A stretch of DNA of 64,000 nucleotides from Burkholderiaceae bacterium. GTDB taxonomy: Bacteria; Pseudomonadota; Gammaproteobacteria; Burkholderiales; Burkholderiaceae_C. The stretch spans positions 930,001-994,000 of the forward strand of contig JACKLI010000001.1 of the NCBI GenBank assembly GCA_024235995.1, written 5' to 3'. Positions 25,755 to 36,487 of this stretch are shown here, in pieces. Within the stretch, counting starts at the first letter, position 1. Each line of letters begins with the position of its first letter. Below the pieces are notes generated by a model. The model saw nothing but the letters and a program-made list of their open reading frames with translations. It had not been told where the DNA came from and searched no databases. Both the position numbers and the translations under genes were made by a program.

Positions 25755-25790
25755 GGCAAGCCAGGCCGGTGAACCGTCACGGCGCTTGCC
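25755..25790 (+). promoter_or_regulatory. Stable hairpin in the rpsL-rpsG spacer (candidate S7 autoregulatory site)
   Basis: A compound stem: GGCAAGC pairs with GCTTGCC, and inside it GCCGGTGA pairs with TCACGGC (one bulged G), with loop ACCG. It ends 27 nt before the rpsG start. In E. coli S7 represses the str operon by binding the rpsL-rpsG spacer RNA; the position here fits, but sequence similarity was not tested. Confidence 0.45.
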
Positions 25791-25817
25791 AACTGAAGCA
25801 TATGAAGAGGTGAAGAA

Positions 25818-26288
<471 letters not shown>

Positions 26289-26372
26289 AGGCGCAGCATC
26301 CCGTTTTGAAGGCCTGCGGCCCGACCTGCCGGTTGCGGTGGGCGGGCCATTGGCCGTTAAAGAAAGCACATC

Positions 26373-28481
<2,109 letters not shown>

Positions 28482-28536
28482 ATCCATGGCTGGCCGGCGT
28501 CCAACCAGCGCCGGCAGCTATGTTTTTTGAAGTTAA
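28482..28536 (-). repeat. Dispersed ~60-bp repeat, copy E, in the fusA-tuf spacer
   Basis: Starts at the fusA stop codon. On the minus strand it reads CTTCAAAAAACATAGCTGCC, then GGCGCTGGTTGGACGCCGGCC and CATGGATTT. It is more diverged than other copies. It lies inside a transcribed operon and just upstream of the tuf leader hairpin. Confidence 0.55.
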
Positions 28537-28545
28537 TCACTTTGC

Positions 28546-28608
28546 GGTCTGCGACCCGGTGCCGTCCTGTCGCCCTGTGCGGGACGATCGAGCAACCGGG
28601 TGCAGACC
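28546..28608 (+). promoter_or_regulatory. Long hairpin upstream of tuf
   Basis: GGTCTGC-G-ACCCGGT (28546-28560) pairs with ACCGGGT-GCAGACC (28595-28608): 14 base pairs with one bulged G. The 34-nt apical part can form a second stem, GTCCTG / CGGGAC (with one G-U), around a 10-nt loop. It ends 40 nt before the tuf start. It could be a structured leader, a processing site or a protein-binding site. Confidence 0.5.
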
Positions 28609-28648
28609 TTAAACCCCCACACAGGCATTGCTCTTTGGAGAGATGGAT

Positions 28649-29839
<1,191 letters not shown>

Positions 29840-29850
29840 GGAGCGGATTC

Positions 29851-30162
29851 ATGGCACAGCAAAAAATCCGCATCCGCCTGAAGGCGTTCGACTACAAGCT
29901 GATCGACCAGTCGGCCGCCGAGATCGTGGACACCGCCAAGCGCACCGGCGCCGTGGTCAAGGGCCCCGTGCCCCTGCCCACGCGCATGAAGCGCTTCGAC
30001 ATCCTGCGCTCGCCGCACGTCAACAAGTCCAGCCGCGACCAGCTCGAAATCCGCACCCATCAGCGCCTGATGGACATCGTCGATCCCACCGACAAGACGG
30101 TGGATGCGCTGATGAAGCTCGATTTGCCCGCAGGCGTGGACGTCGAGATCAAGCTGCAGTGA
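29851..30162 (+). CDS. rpsJ: 30S ribosomal protein S10 / NusE
   Basis: Ribosomal protein and antitermination factor NusE, 103 aa. The sequence IRIRLKAFDYKLIDQSAAEI and the NusB-facing/ribosomal loop PLPTRMKRFDILRSPHVNK are typical. It starts 11 bp after tuf with AAGGAG as ribosome site, so it is transcribed with tuf rather than with rplC. An intrinsic terminator follows it, splitting it from the rest of the S10 genes. Confidence 0.98.
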   Translation: MAQQKIRIRLKAFDYKLIDQSAAEIVDTAKRTGAVVKGPVPLPTRMKRFDILRSPHVNKSSRDQLEIRTHQRLMDIVDPTDKTVDALMKLDLPAGVDVEIKLQ

Positions 30163-30194
30163 CGGCCCCATTGGCCCGGGCTTGAGCCGGGCCT

Positions 30195-30229
30195 GCTGCC
30201 GTGGCACCCGTTGCCACGGCAGCGTTTTT
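30195..30229 (+). terminator. Intrinsic terminator after rpsJ
   Basis: Perfect 12-bp stem GCTGCCGTGGCA / TGCCACGGCAGC with loop CCCGT, followed by GTTTTTG. Its 3' arm contains the -35 box (TTGCCA) of the downstream S10 promoter, so end of one operon and start of the next share DNA. Confidence 0.88.
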
Positions 30230-30239
30230 GCGTTATGAT
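30211..30239 (+). promoter_or_regulatory. Strong sigma-70 promoter of the rplC (S10) operon
   Basis: -35 TTGCCA (30211-30216) and -10 TATGAT (30234-30239), each 5/6 to consensus, with a 17-bp spacer. The start would be near 30246, leaving a leader of about 95 nt. The -35 is within the rpsJ terminator stem. Confidence 0.8.
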
Positions 30240-30245
30240 TTAAGG

Positions 30246-30269
30246 CTTGCCGGTTTCTGGCAAGATTTT
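30246..30269 (+). promoter_or_regulatory. Hairpin at the 5' end of the S10 leader
   Basis: Stem CTTGCC / GGCAAG with loop GGTTTCT, followed by ATTTTC. It begins at the predicted transcript start. A longer-range pairing CTTTCAC / GTGAAAG encloses the rest of the leader before the rplC ribosome site (AAGGAG). It may stabilise the mRNA or serve autoregulation by L4, which controls this operon in E. coli. Confidence 0.4.
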
Positions 30270-30340
30270 CAACCCTCTTTCACACACCAAACGCACGGGC
30301 CAATTGCAGCGCCGCGCGGTGAAAGCCAAGGAGTAAAAAC

Positions 30341-31018
30341 ATGAGTCAAAGCAATCGATTGGGGTTGCTGGGGCGCAAGGTGGGCATGATGCGTCTGTTC
30401 ACCGATGACGGCGATTCAGTGCCCGTCACGGTGGTCGATGTGTCGAACAACCGCGTCACCCAGGTCAAGACCCAGGACAACGACGGCTACGTGGCCCTGC
30501 AGGTCACGTTCGGTTCGCGCAAGGCTTCGCGCGTGACCAAGCCGCAAGCTGGCCACCTCGCCAAGGCGGGCGTGCAAGCCGGTGAAATCACCCAGGAATT
30601 CCGTGTCGCCGATGACGTGGCGGGCAAATATGCCGCCGGCGCCACCGTGCCCGCCAGCGACGTGTTTGCCGCCGGCCAGAAGGTGGACGTGCAAGGCACC
30701 TCCATCGGCAAGGGCTACGCCGGCACCATCAAGCGCCACAATTTCAGCTCGCAGCGCGCCTCGCACGGCAACAGCCGTTCGCACAACGTGCCGGGCTCGA
30801 TCTCGATGGCGCAGGACCCGGGCCGCGTGTTTCCGGGCAAGAAGATGACCGGCCACATGGGCGACGAGACCGTCACCACCCAGAACCTGGACGTCGTCCG
30901 CGTCGACGAAGCGCGCCAGCTGCTGCTGATCAAGGGCGCCGTGCCCGGTTCGCGCGGCGGCTTCGTCACCGTGCGCCCGGCCGTCAAGGCCAAGCCCGCC
31001 AAGCAGGAGGCCCAGTAA
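30341..31018 (+). CDS. rplC: 50S ribosomal protein L3
   Basis: Early-assembly 23S rRNA-binding protein, 225 aa. Conserved parts include LGLLGRKVGMMRLFTDDG, the long loop SQRASHGNSRSHNVPGSI and QDPGRVFPGKKMTGHMGDE. An Ala/Lys-rich tail (KAKPAKQEAQ) extends the C-terminus. First gene of the S10 transcription unit here; AAGGAG precedes ATG 30341. It overlaps rplD by one base (TAATG). Confidence 0.98.
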   Translation: MSQSNRLGLLGRKVGMMRLFTDDGDSVPVTVVDVSNNRVTQVKTQDNDGYVALQVTFGSRKASRVTKPQAGHLAKAGVQAGEITQEFRVADDVAGKYAAGATVPASDVFAAGQKVDVQGTSIGKGYAGTIKRHNFSSQRASHGNSRSHNVPGSISMAQDPGRVFPGKKMTGHMGDETVTTQNLDVVRVDEARQLLLIKGAVPGSRGGFVTVRPAVKAKPAKQEAQ

Positions 31019-31638
31019 TGCAGCTCGAACTCCTGAACGAGCAGGGTCAGGCCGCGTCCAAGGTGGACGCCCCCGAGACCGTGTTCGGCCGTGACTACAA
31101 CGAAGCGCTGGTGCACCAGCTGGTGGTGGCCTACCAGGCCAACGCCCGCCAGGGCACCCGCGCGCAGAAAGACCGCGCGACGGTCAAGCACTCGACCAAG
31201 AAGCCGTTCCGCCAGAAAGGCACCGGCAACGCCCGCGCCGGCATGACCTCCTCGCCGCTGTGGCGCGGGGGCGGCCGCATCTTCCCCAACAGCCCGCTGG
31301 AAAACTTCAGCCAGAAGCTGAACAAGAAGATGTACCGCGCCGGCATGGCGTCGATCCTGTCGCAGCTGGCCCGCGACGGCCGCCTGGCGGTGGTCGAGTC
31401 GATGAAGGTCGATTCGCCCAAGACCAAGCAGCTGGCCGCCCGTTTCAAGTCCATGGGGCTCGACTCGGTGCTGGTGATCGCCGACGAGGTCGACGAGAAC
31501 CTGTACCTGGCCTCGCGCAACCTCGGCCACGTGCTGGTCATCGAGCCGCGCTACGCCGATCCGGTGTCGCTGGTGCACTACAAGAAGGTGCTGGTCACCA
31601 AGGGTGCCATCGACCAGCTGAAGGAGATGTTCGCATGA
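31018..31638 (+). CDS. rplD: 50S ribosomal protein L4
   Basis: Exit-tunnel protein, 206 aa. The extended loop is recognisable: RAQKDRATVKHSTKKPFRQKG, then GNARAGMTSSPLWRGGGRIF. In E. coli L4 also represses its own operon by attenuation and translation block; whether that applies here is unknown, though leader hairpins exist. Start ATG overlaps the rplC stop (TAATG) and its own stop overlaps rplW (ATGA), giving tight coupling. Confidence 0.98.
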   Translation: MQLELLNEQGQAASKVDAPETVFGRDYNEALVHQLVVAYQANARQGTRAQKDRATVKHSTKKPFRQKGTGNARAGMTSSPLWRGGGRIFPNSPLENFSQKLNKKMYRAGMASILSQLARDGRLAVVESMKVDSPKTKQLAARFKSMGLDSVLVIADEVDENLYLASRNLGHVLVIEPRYADPVSLVHYKKVLVTKGAIDQLKEMFA

Positions 31639-31970
31639 GCCGCATCAATCCGACTCCGGCCGAGCGCCAATTCGACGAAGGCCGCCTGATGCAGGTGCTG
31701 GTGGCGCCCATCGTGTCCGAGAAGGCCACCCTGGTGGGCGAGAAGTCCAACGCCGTCACCTTCAAGGTGCTGCAAGGCGCGACCAAGCCCGAGATCAAGG
31801 CAGCGGTCGAGCTGCTGTTCAAGGTCCAGGTCAAGAGCGTCTCGGTCGCCAACATCAAGGGCAAGACCAAGCGCTTTGGCCGCACCGTGGGCCGCCGCGA
31901 CCATGTTCGCAAGGCCTACGTCGTGCTCAAGGAAGGTCAAGAGCTGAACCTGTCCGGGGAGGCTGCGTAA
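31635..31970 (+). CDS. rplW: 50S ribosomal protein L23
   Basis: Protein at the tunnel exit and docking site for trigger factor and SRP, 111 aa. The core is MQVLVAPIVSEKATLVGE, KAAVELLFKVQVKSVSVANI and KTKRFGRTVGRRDHVRKAYV. A short hydrophilic N-terminal extension (MSRINPTPAERQFDEGR) precedes the family start. The ATG at 31635 overlaps the rplD stop by 4 bp (ATGA). Confidence 0.97.
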   Translation: MSRINPTPAERQFDEGRLMQVLVAPIVSEKATLVGEKSNAVTFKVLQGATKPEIKAAVELLFKVQVKSVSVANIKGKTKRFGRTVGRRDHVRKAYVVLKEGQELNLSGEAA

Positions 31971-31973
31971 ATC

Positions 31974-32798
31974 ATGGCTGTCATCAAGATCAAACCGACT
32001 TCCGCGGGCCGCCGCGGCATGGTCAAGATCACCCGCGATCACCTGCACAAGGGCGCGGGCTTTGCTCCCCTGCTGGAGCCGCAGTTCCAGCAGTCTGGCC
32101 GCAACAACAACGGACGCATCACCGTCCGCCACAAAGGCGGTGGCCACAAGCACCACTACCGCGTGGTCGATTTCCGGCGCGACAAGGACGGCATCGCCGC
32201 CAAGGTCGAGCGCATCGAGTACGACCCCAACCGCTCGGCCCACATCGCGCTGGTGTGCTATGCCGACGGCGAGCGCCGCTACATCATCGCGCCGCGCGGC
32301 GTCGAGGTGGGCAGCCAGCTGCTGAGCGGCGCCGAGGCGCCGATCCGCGTGGGCAACACGCTGCCGATCCGCAACATCCCGGTGGGCTCGACCATCCACT
32401 GCATCGAGCTCAAGCCCGGTGCCGGTGCGCAGATCGCCCGCTCGGCCGGCACCTCGGCCACGCTGCTGGCGCGCGAGGGCACCTACGCCCAGGTGCGCAT
32501 GCGCTCGGGTGAAGTGCGCAAGATCCACATCGAGTGCCGTGCCACCATTGGCGAAGTCGCCAACGAAGAGCACAGCCTGCGCCAGTTGGGCAAGGCCGGC
32601 GTCAAGCGCTGGATGGGCATTCGCCCGACGGTGCGCGGCGTGGCCATGAACCCGATCGATCACCCGCACGGCGGCGGCGAAGGCCGCACCGGCGAGGGCC
32701 GCGCGGCCGTAGACCCATGGGGCAACCTGACCAAGGGCTATCGCACCCGCAGCAACCGCCGCACGCAGAACATGATCGTGTCGCGTCGCAAGAAATAA
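31974..32798 (+). CDS. rplB: 50S ribosomal protein L2
   Basis: Large-subunit protein needed for subunit joining and peptidyl-transferase centre integrity, 274 aa. Conserved segments include SGRNNNGRITVRHKGGGHK, GVEVGSQLLSGAEAPI and the C-terminal MNPIDHPHGGGEGRTGEGR containing the family's functional His. It starts 3 bp after the rplW stop and ends with a basic tail. Normal length. Confidence 0.98.
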   Translation: MAVIKIKPTSAGRRGMVKITRDHLHKGAGFAPLLEPQFQQSGRNNNGRITVRHKGGGHKHHYRVVDFRRDKDGIAAKVERIEYDPNRSAHIALVCYADGERRYIIAPRGVEVGSQLLSGAEAPIRVGNTLPIRNIPVGSTIHCIELKPGAGAQIARSAGTSATLLAREGTYAQVRMRSGEVRKIHIECRATIGEVANEEHSLRQLGKAGVKRWMGIRPTVRGVAMNPIDHPHGGGEGRTGEGRAAVDPWGNLTKGYRTRSNRRTQNMIVSRRKK

Positions 32799-32810
32799 GG
32801 GATCTCGCAA

Positions 32811-33086
32811 ATGACTCGTTCGCTCAAAAAGGGTCCGTTTGTCGACCATCACTTGCTGGCCAAGGTCGACAAAGCCGTGGCCAACAAGGACAAAAAACCC
32901 ATCAAGACCTGGTCGCGCCGCTCGATGGTGCTGCCGGACTTCATCGGTCTGACCATTGCCGTGCACAACGGCAAGCAGCACGTGCCCGTGTACGTGACCG
33001 ACCAGATGGTGGGCCACAAACTCGGCGAATTTGCCCTGACGCGCACCTTCAAGGGTCACGCGGCAGACAAAAAAGCCAAGAAATAA
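32811..33086 (+). CDS. rpsS: 30S ribosomal protein S19
   Basis: Small-subunit head protein contacting tRNA region and S13, 91 aa. The start MTRSLKKGPFVDHHLLAKV, the middle WSRRSMVLPDFIGLTIAVHN and VTDQMVGHKLGEFALTRTF are typical. It lies 12 bp after rplB with AAGGGA as ribosome site. Nothing unusual is seen. Confidence 0.98.
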   Translation: MTRSLKKGPFVDHHLLAKVDKAVANKDKKPIKTWSRRSMVLPDFIGLTIAVHNGKQHVPVYVTDQMVGHKLGEFALTRTFKGHAADKKAKK

Positions 33087-33097
33087 GGAGAAGACTC

Positions 33098-33427
33098 ATG
33101 GAAACTCGTGCAGTCCTCCGGGGTGTGCGCCTGTCGGCCGACAAGGGCCGTCTGGTGGCCGACCTGATCCGCGGCAAGAAGGTGGACCAGGCCCTGAACA
33201 TCCTCAACTTCACGCAGAAGAAGGCCGCGCCCATCGTGCGCAAGGTGCTCGAGTCGGCGATCGCCAACGCCGAGCACAACGACGGCGCCGACATCGACGA
33301 GCTGCGTGTCAAGACCATCTACGTCGAGCAGGGCGCCACGCTCAAGCGCTCGGCCGCCCGCGCCAAGGGCCGCGGCGCGCGCCTGGTCAAGCCCACGTGC
33401 CATGTGTACGTGACGGTGGGCAACTAA
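33098..33427 (+). CDS. rplV: 50S ribosomal protein L22
   Basis: Tunnel-lining protein, 109 aa. Core: LRGVRLSADKGRLVADLIRG, ILNFTQKKAAPIVRKVLES and the beta-hairpin tip region LKRSAARAKGRGARLVKP, near where macrolide-resistance changes can occur; the tip looks wild type. ATG 33098 follows AAGGAG. An upstream in-frame extension is ignored because it reads through rpsS. Confidence 0.98.
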   Translation: METRAVLRGVRLSADKGRLVADLIRGKKVDQALNILNFTQKKAAPIVRKVLESAIANAEHNDGADIDELRVKTIYVEQGATLKRSAARAKGRGARLVKPTCHVYVTVGN

Positions 33428-33446
33428 ACAAAGGCCTGGAAAGACT

Positions 33447-34343
33447 ATGGGACAAAAAATCCATCCGACCGGCTTTCGCCTCGCCGTCAGCCGCAACTGG
33501 GCCAGCCGCTGGTACGCCAGCAACCGTGACTTTGCCGGCATGCTGGCCGAAGATATCAAGGTGCGCGAGCTGCTCAAGGCCAAGCTCAAGAACGCCGCCG
33601 TCTCGCGCGTGCTGATCGAGCGCCCCGCCAAGAACGCCCGCATCACCATCTACTCGGCGCGTCCGGGCGTGGTGATCGGCAAGAAGGGCGAGGACATCGA
33701 GAAGCTCAAGAAGGAACTGGCGGGCCAGCTCGGCGTGCCGGTGGCCGTCAACATCGAGGAAATCCGCAAGCCCGAGGTTGACGCCCAGCTGATCGCCGAC
33801 TCGATCACCCAGCAGCTCGAAAAGCGCATCATGTTCCGCCGCGCCATGAAGCGCGCCATGCAGAACGCCATGCGCCTGGGCGCGCAGGGCATCAAGATCA
33901 TGTCCGCCGGCCGCCTGAACGGCATCGAGATCGCCCGCACCGAGTGGTACCGCGAAGGCCGCGTGCCGCTGCACACGCTGCGCGCCGAGATCGACTACGG
34001 CTTCTCCGAAGCCAAGACCACCTACGGCGTCATCGGCGTCAAGGTGTGGGTCTACAAGGGCGACAACCTGGGCCGCACCGACGCGCCCTCGCTGGACAGC
34101 ACGCCGCGCCCCGAGGGCGAGGAGCGCCGCGGTCCGCGTGGCCCGCGCCGTGACGGCCGCGGCGGCCCCGGCGGCGATCGCCGTGGCGGCCCGCGCCGCG
34201 ATGCCCGTGGTGGCGCCGGCGCGCCGGCCGACGGCAGCGACAAACCCGCGGAAGGCCAGGGCGCCGACGCACAACCCGCCGTTAAGCGCGTCCGCAAAGC
34301 CGCCGCGCCCGCTGCAGCAGCGGACGGCGCCAAAGGAGAATAA
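33447..34343 (+). CDS. rpsC: 30S ribosomal protein S3 with long Arg/Gly tail
   Basis: mRNA-entry protein with helicase-supporting function, 298 aa versus about 233 in E. coli. The start MGQKIHPTGFRLAVSRNWAS, the KH domain with ARPGVVIGKKGEDIEKLKK (GXXG loop) and the C-terminal RLNGIEIARTEWYREGRVPL are normal. After about residue 215 there is a tail of Arg/Gly repeats (PRRDGRGGPGGDRRGGPRRD) and then an Ala/Lys end. Such tails occur in related betaproteobacteria and probably add rRNA or mRNA contacts. Confidence 0.97.
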   Translation: MGQKIHPTGFRLAVSRNWASRWYASNRDFAGMLAEDIKVRELLKAKLKNAAVSRVLIERPAKNARITIYSARPGVVIGKKGEDIEKLKKELAGQLGVPVAVNIEEIRKPEVDAQLIADSITQQLEKRIMFRRAMKRAMQNAMRLGAQGIKIMSAGRLNGIEIARTEWYREGRVPLHTLRAEIDYGFSEAKTTYGVIGVKVWVYKGDNLGRTDAPSLDSTPRPEGEERRGPRGPRRDGRGGPGGDRRGGPRRDARGGAGAPADGSDKPAEGQGADAQPAVKRVRKAAAPAAAADGAKGE

Positions 34344-34345
34344 GC

Positions 34346-34762
34346 ATGCTGCAACCCGCTCGCAGAAAGTACCGCAAGGAGCACAAGGGCCGCAACACCG
34401 GCATTGCCACGCGCGGCAATTCGGTGGCTTTTGGCGACTTCGGCCTCAAGTCCACCGACCGCGGCCGCCTGACGGCGCGCCAGATCGAGTCCGCCCGTCG
34501 TGCCATCTCGCGCCACGTCAAGCGCGGCGGCCGCATCTGGATCCGCGTGTTTCCGGACAAGCCCATTTCCACCAAGCCGGCCGAAGTCCGCATGGGCAAC
34601 GGCAAGGGCAACCCCGAGTACTACGTGGCCGAGATTCAGCCCGGCAAGGTGCTGTACGAGATCGTCGGCGTGCCCGAGGCCCTGGCGCGCGAGGCGTTTG
34701 CCCTGGCCGCCGCCAAGCTGCCGCTGCGTACGACCTTCGTCGCCCGCATGATCGGCCAGTAA
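34346..34762 (+). CDS. rplP: 50S ribosomal protein L16
   Basis: Late-assembly protein near the A-site tRNA, 138 aa. It begins MLQPARRKYRKEHKGRNTG and contains VKRGGRIWIRVFPDKPIS and VRMGNGKGNPEYYVAEI. The Arg about residue 81 that is hydroxylated by YcfD-type oxygenases in E. coli falls in the MGNGKGNPE segment region. It starts 2 bp after the rpsC stop with AAGGAG upstream. Confidence 0.98.
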   Translation: MLQPARRKYRKEHKGRNTGIATRGNSVAFGDFGLKSTDRGRLTARQIESARRAISRHVKRGGRIWIRVFPDKPISTKPAEVRMGNGKGNPEYYVAEIQPGKVLYEIVGVPEALAREAFALAAAKLPLRTTFVARMIGQ

Positions 34763-34778
34763 GCGAAGGAACATGACG

Positions 34779-34976
34779 ATGAAAACCGCTGAATTGCGCC
34801 AGAAGGACGTCGCCGGCCTGCAGGCCGAGGTGAAGGAGCTGCAAAAGGCTCACTTCAACCTGCGCATGCAGAAGGCCACGCAGCAGCTCAACAACACGGC
34901 TCAGCTCGCCCAGACGCGCCGCTCCATCGCGCGCGCCAAGACCGTGCTGGCCGAAAAGCAGGCTGCGGCCAAGTAA
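34779..34976 (+). CDS. rpmC: 50S ribosomal protein L29
   Basis: Small helical protein near the exit tunnel, 65 aa from ATG 34779. Two ATGs are possible, at 34773 and 34779. The second is preferred because it gives the usual MKTAELRQKD start and places AAGGA 9 nt upstream instead of 3. The body LQAEVKELQKAHFNLRMQKA and TRRSIARAKTVL is typical. It lies between rplP and rpsQ in the same operon. Confidence 0.95.
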   Translation: MKTAELRQKDVAGLQAEVKELQKAHFNLRMQKATQQLNNTAQLAQTRRSIARAKTVLAEKQAAAK

Positions 34977-34986
34977 GGACCCGACC

Positions 34987-35256
34987 ATGACGGAAGCCAA
35001 ACCATCCCTCAAGCGCACCCTGATCGGCAAGGTGGTGAGCGACAAGCGCGCCAAGACCGTGACGGTGCTGATCGAGCGCCGGGTCAAGCACCCGATCTAC
35101 GACAAGATCGTGATGCGCTCCAGCAAGTACCACGCCCACGACGAAAAGGGCGAGTTCAAGCTGGGCGACACCATCGAGATCACCGAAAGCCGCCCGCTGT
35201 CCAAGACCAAGAACTGGGTGGCCACGCGCCTGGTGCAGAAGGCCGCGCAGGTCTGA
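34987..35256 (+). CDS. rpsQ: 30S ribosomal protein S17
   Basis: 16S rRNA-binding OB-fold protein, 89 aa. It has LIGKVVSDKRAKTVTVLIER, HPIYDKIVMRSSKYHAHDE and the end SRPLSKTKNWVATRLVQKA. It is the last gene of the S10 unit here: a clear terminator follows and the spc operon (rplN onward) is not adjacent. Ribosome site AAGGA lies 8 nt before ATG 34987. Confidence 0.98.
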   Translation: MTEAKPSLKRTLIGKVVSDKRAKTVTVLIERRVKHPIYDKIVMRSSKYHAHDEKGEFKLGDTIEITESRPLSKTKNWVATRLVQKAAQV

Positions 35257-35293
35257 TCCCCCCCAAGTCCGCGCTGCCCGGCGCGGATTTCAG

Positions 35294-35320
35294 AAACGGC
35301 CCACAATGTGGGCCGTTTTT
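35294..35320 (+). terminator. Intrinsic terminator ending the S10 operon
   Basis: Stem AACGGCCCA / TGGGCCGTT with loop CAATG, followed by a T run (35316-35320 and on). It lies between rpsQ and the peroxiredoxin gene. It separates the ribosomal block from the following gene. Confidence 0.85.
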
Positions 35321-35347
35321 GTTGGCTTTATCCCAAAGGAGTTTTTC

Positions 35348-35854
35348 ATGATCAAGGTTGGAGACACACTGCCCGCCGTCACGCTGGCCGAGTACGTCGA
35401 GGTCGAGGGCAACGGCTGCAGCATCGGCCCCAATCCGGTTGCCGTGGCGCAGGCCGCCGCCGGTAAGACCATCGCGCTGTTTGCCGTGCCCGGCGCCTTC
35501 ACGCCCACCTGCTCGGCCAAGCACGTGCCCAGCTACCTGCAGAACGCCGAGGCGCTGAAGGCCGCCGGCGTGGACGAGATCTGGTGCCTGGCGGTCAACG
35601 ACGCCTTCGTGATGGGCGCCTGGGCGCGCGACGAGAAGACCGCCGGCAAGATCCGCATGCTGGCCGACGGCGACGCGGCCTTCGCCAAGGCCGCGGGCCT
35701 GACGCTGGACCTGACCGGCAAGGGCCTGGGCCTGCGCAGCAACCGCTACTCGATGCTGGTCAAGGACGGCAAGGTCGCCACCCTCAACATCGAGGGGCCG
35801 GGCAAGTTCGAGGTCAGCGACGGCGCCACGCTGCTGGCGCAGGCCAAGGGCTGA
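35348..35854 (+). CDS. Peroxiredoxin, Prx5 type
   Basis: Thiol peroxidase reducing H2O2 and organic peroxides, 168 aa. The active site is PGAFTPTCSAKH with the peroxidatic Cys at about residue 55, and the supporting Arg lies in GLRSNRYSMLVKDG. The Prx5 segment VNDAFVMGAWARDE is clear. Other Cys residues (C24, and the WCLAV Cys) are present, so the resolving partner is uncertain; glutathione or glutaredoxin may be used. ATG 35348 follows AAAGGAG. A short distance after the S10 terminator, so it has its own control. Confidence 0.93.
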   Translation: MIKVGDTLPAVTLAEYVEVEGNGCSIGPNPVAVAQAAAGKTIALFAVPGAFTPTCSAKHVPSYLQNAEALKAAGVDEIWCLAVNDAFVMGAWARDEKTAGKIRMLADGDAAFAKAAGLTLDLTGKGLGLRSNRYSMLVKDGKVATLNIEGPGKFEVSDGATLLAQAKG

Positions 35855-35860
35855 TTGGTA

Positions 35861-35922
35861 TAAAAATCATAGCTTTCCACGCTTGATTGGTGCGGGCTAC
35901 AGCCTGAAATGACTTGAAATCC
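35861..35922 (+). repeat. Dispersed ~60-bp repeat, copy F
   Basis: Lies in the convergent gap between the peroxiredoxin and GNAT genes. It runs TAAAAATCATAGCTTTCCAC, then GCTTGATTGGTGCGGGCTAC, then GCCTGAAATGACTTGAAATC. It shares the core with copy B and the 3' end with copy D. Confidence 0.7.
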
Positions 35923-35929
35923 TGGATGC

Positions 35930-36430
35930 TCACAAGGCGTCCAGGTCCACCTTCAGGTAGTGCGCCCCCGGCAGCGGGTTGTGGTAGTAGGGCGGGATTT
36001 CCTCGAACCCCAGGTCCTCGTACAGCGCGCGTGCCGACTCCATGTCGTCCAGCGTGTCCAGCAGCACGCAGCCGTAGCCGATCTGCAGGGCCGCCTCCAG
36101 GATGGCTTCGGCCAGCTGGCGGCCCAGGCCGAAGCCGCGAAACGCCTTGCGCACGTACAGGCGTTTCATCTCGGCGGCGTTGGCGTAGTCCACGTCGTCG
36201 ATCGGGCGCAGCGCGCAGCAGCCCGCCAGCTCGCCGTCGACCCGCGCCAGCAGCAGCGTGCCGCGCGGCGCGGCGTAGTCGCCCGGAAGCTCGGCCAGCT
36301 CGGCCTCGAAGTGCTGGAAGTCCAGATCGACGCCCAGTTGCTCGGCGTATTCCTGGAACAGGGCGCGCGCGCCGGCCAGCTCCTCGGGGCTTTGGGCGAC
36401 GATCAGGTCGATGGGAGGGCGCGTATCCAC
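35930..36430 (-). CDS. GNAT-family N-acetyltransferase
   Basis: Acetyl-CoA-dependent acyltransferase fold, 166 aa, single domain. Motif A is MKRLYVRKAFRGFGLGRQL (R-x-x-G-x-G/A acetyl-CoA loop as RGFGLG), and motif B contains LLDTLDDMESARALYEDLGF. Acceptor unknown; it could be an amino acid, small amine or protein. It is on the minus strand, monocistronic by appearance, 57 bp from the cytochrome b561 gene stop. Confidence 0.88.
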   Translation of the reverse strand: MDTRPPIDLIVAQSPEELAGARALFQEYAEQLGVDLDFQHFEAELAELPGDYAAPRGTLLLARVDGELAGCCALRPIDDVDYANAAEMKRLYVRKAFRGFGLGRQLAEAILEAALQIGYGCVLLDTLDDMESARALYEDLGFEEIPPYYHNPLPGAHYLKVDLDAL

Positions 36431-36487
36431 GGCGTGCGAAAAAAATGCAGGAGGCAGGCCCGCGCAGGGCGGATGATGCGGCGCAGT

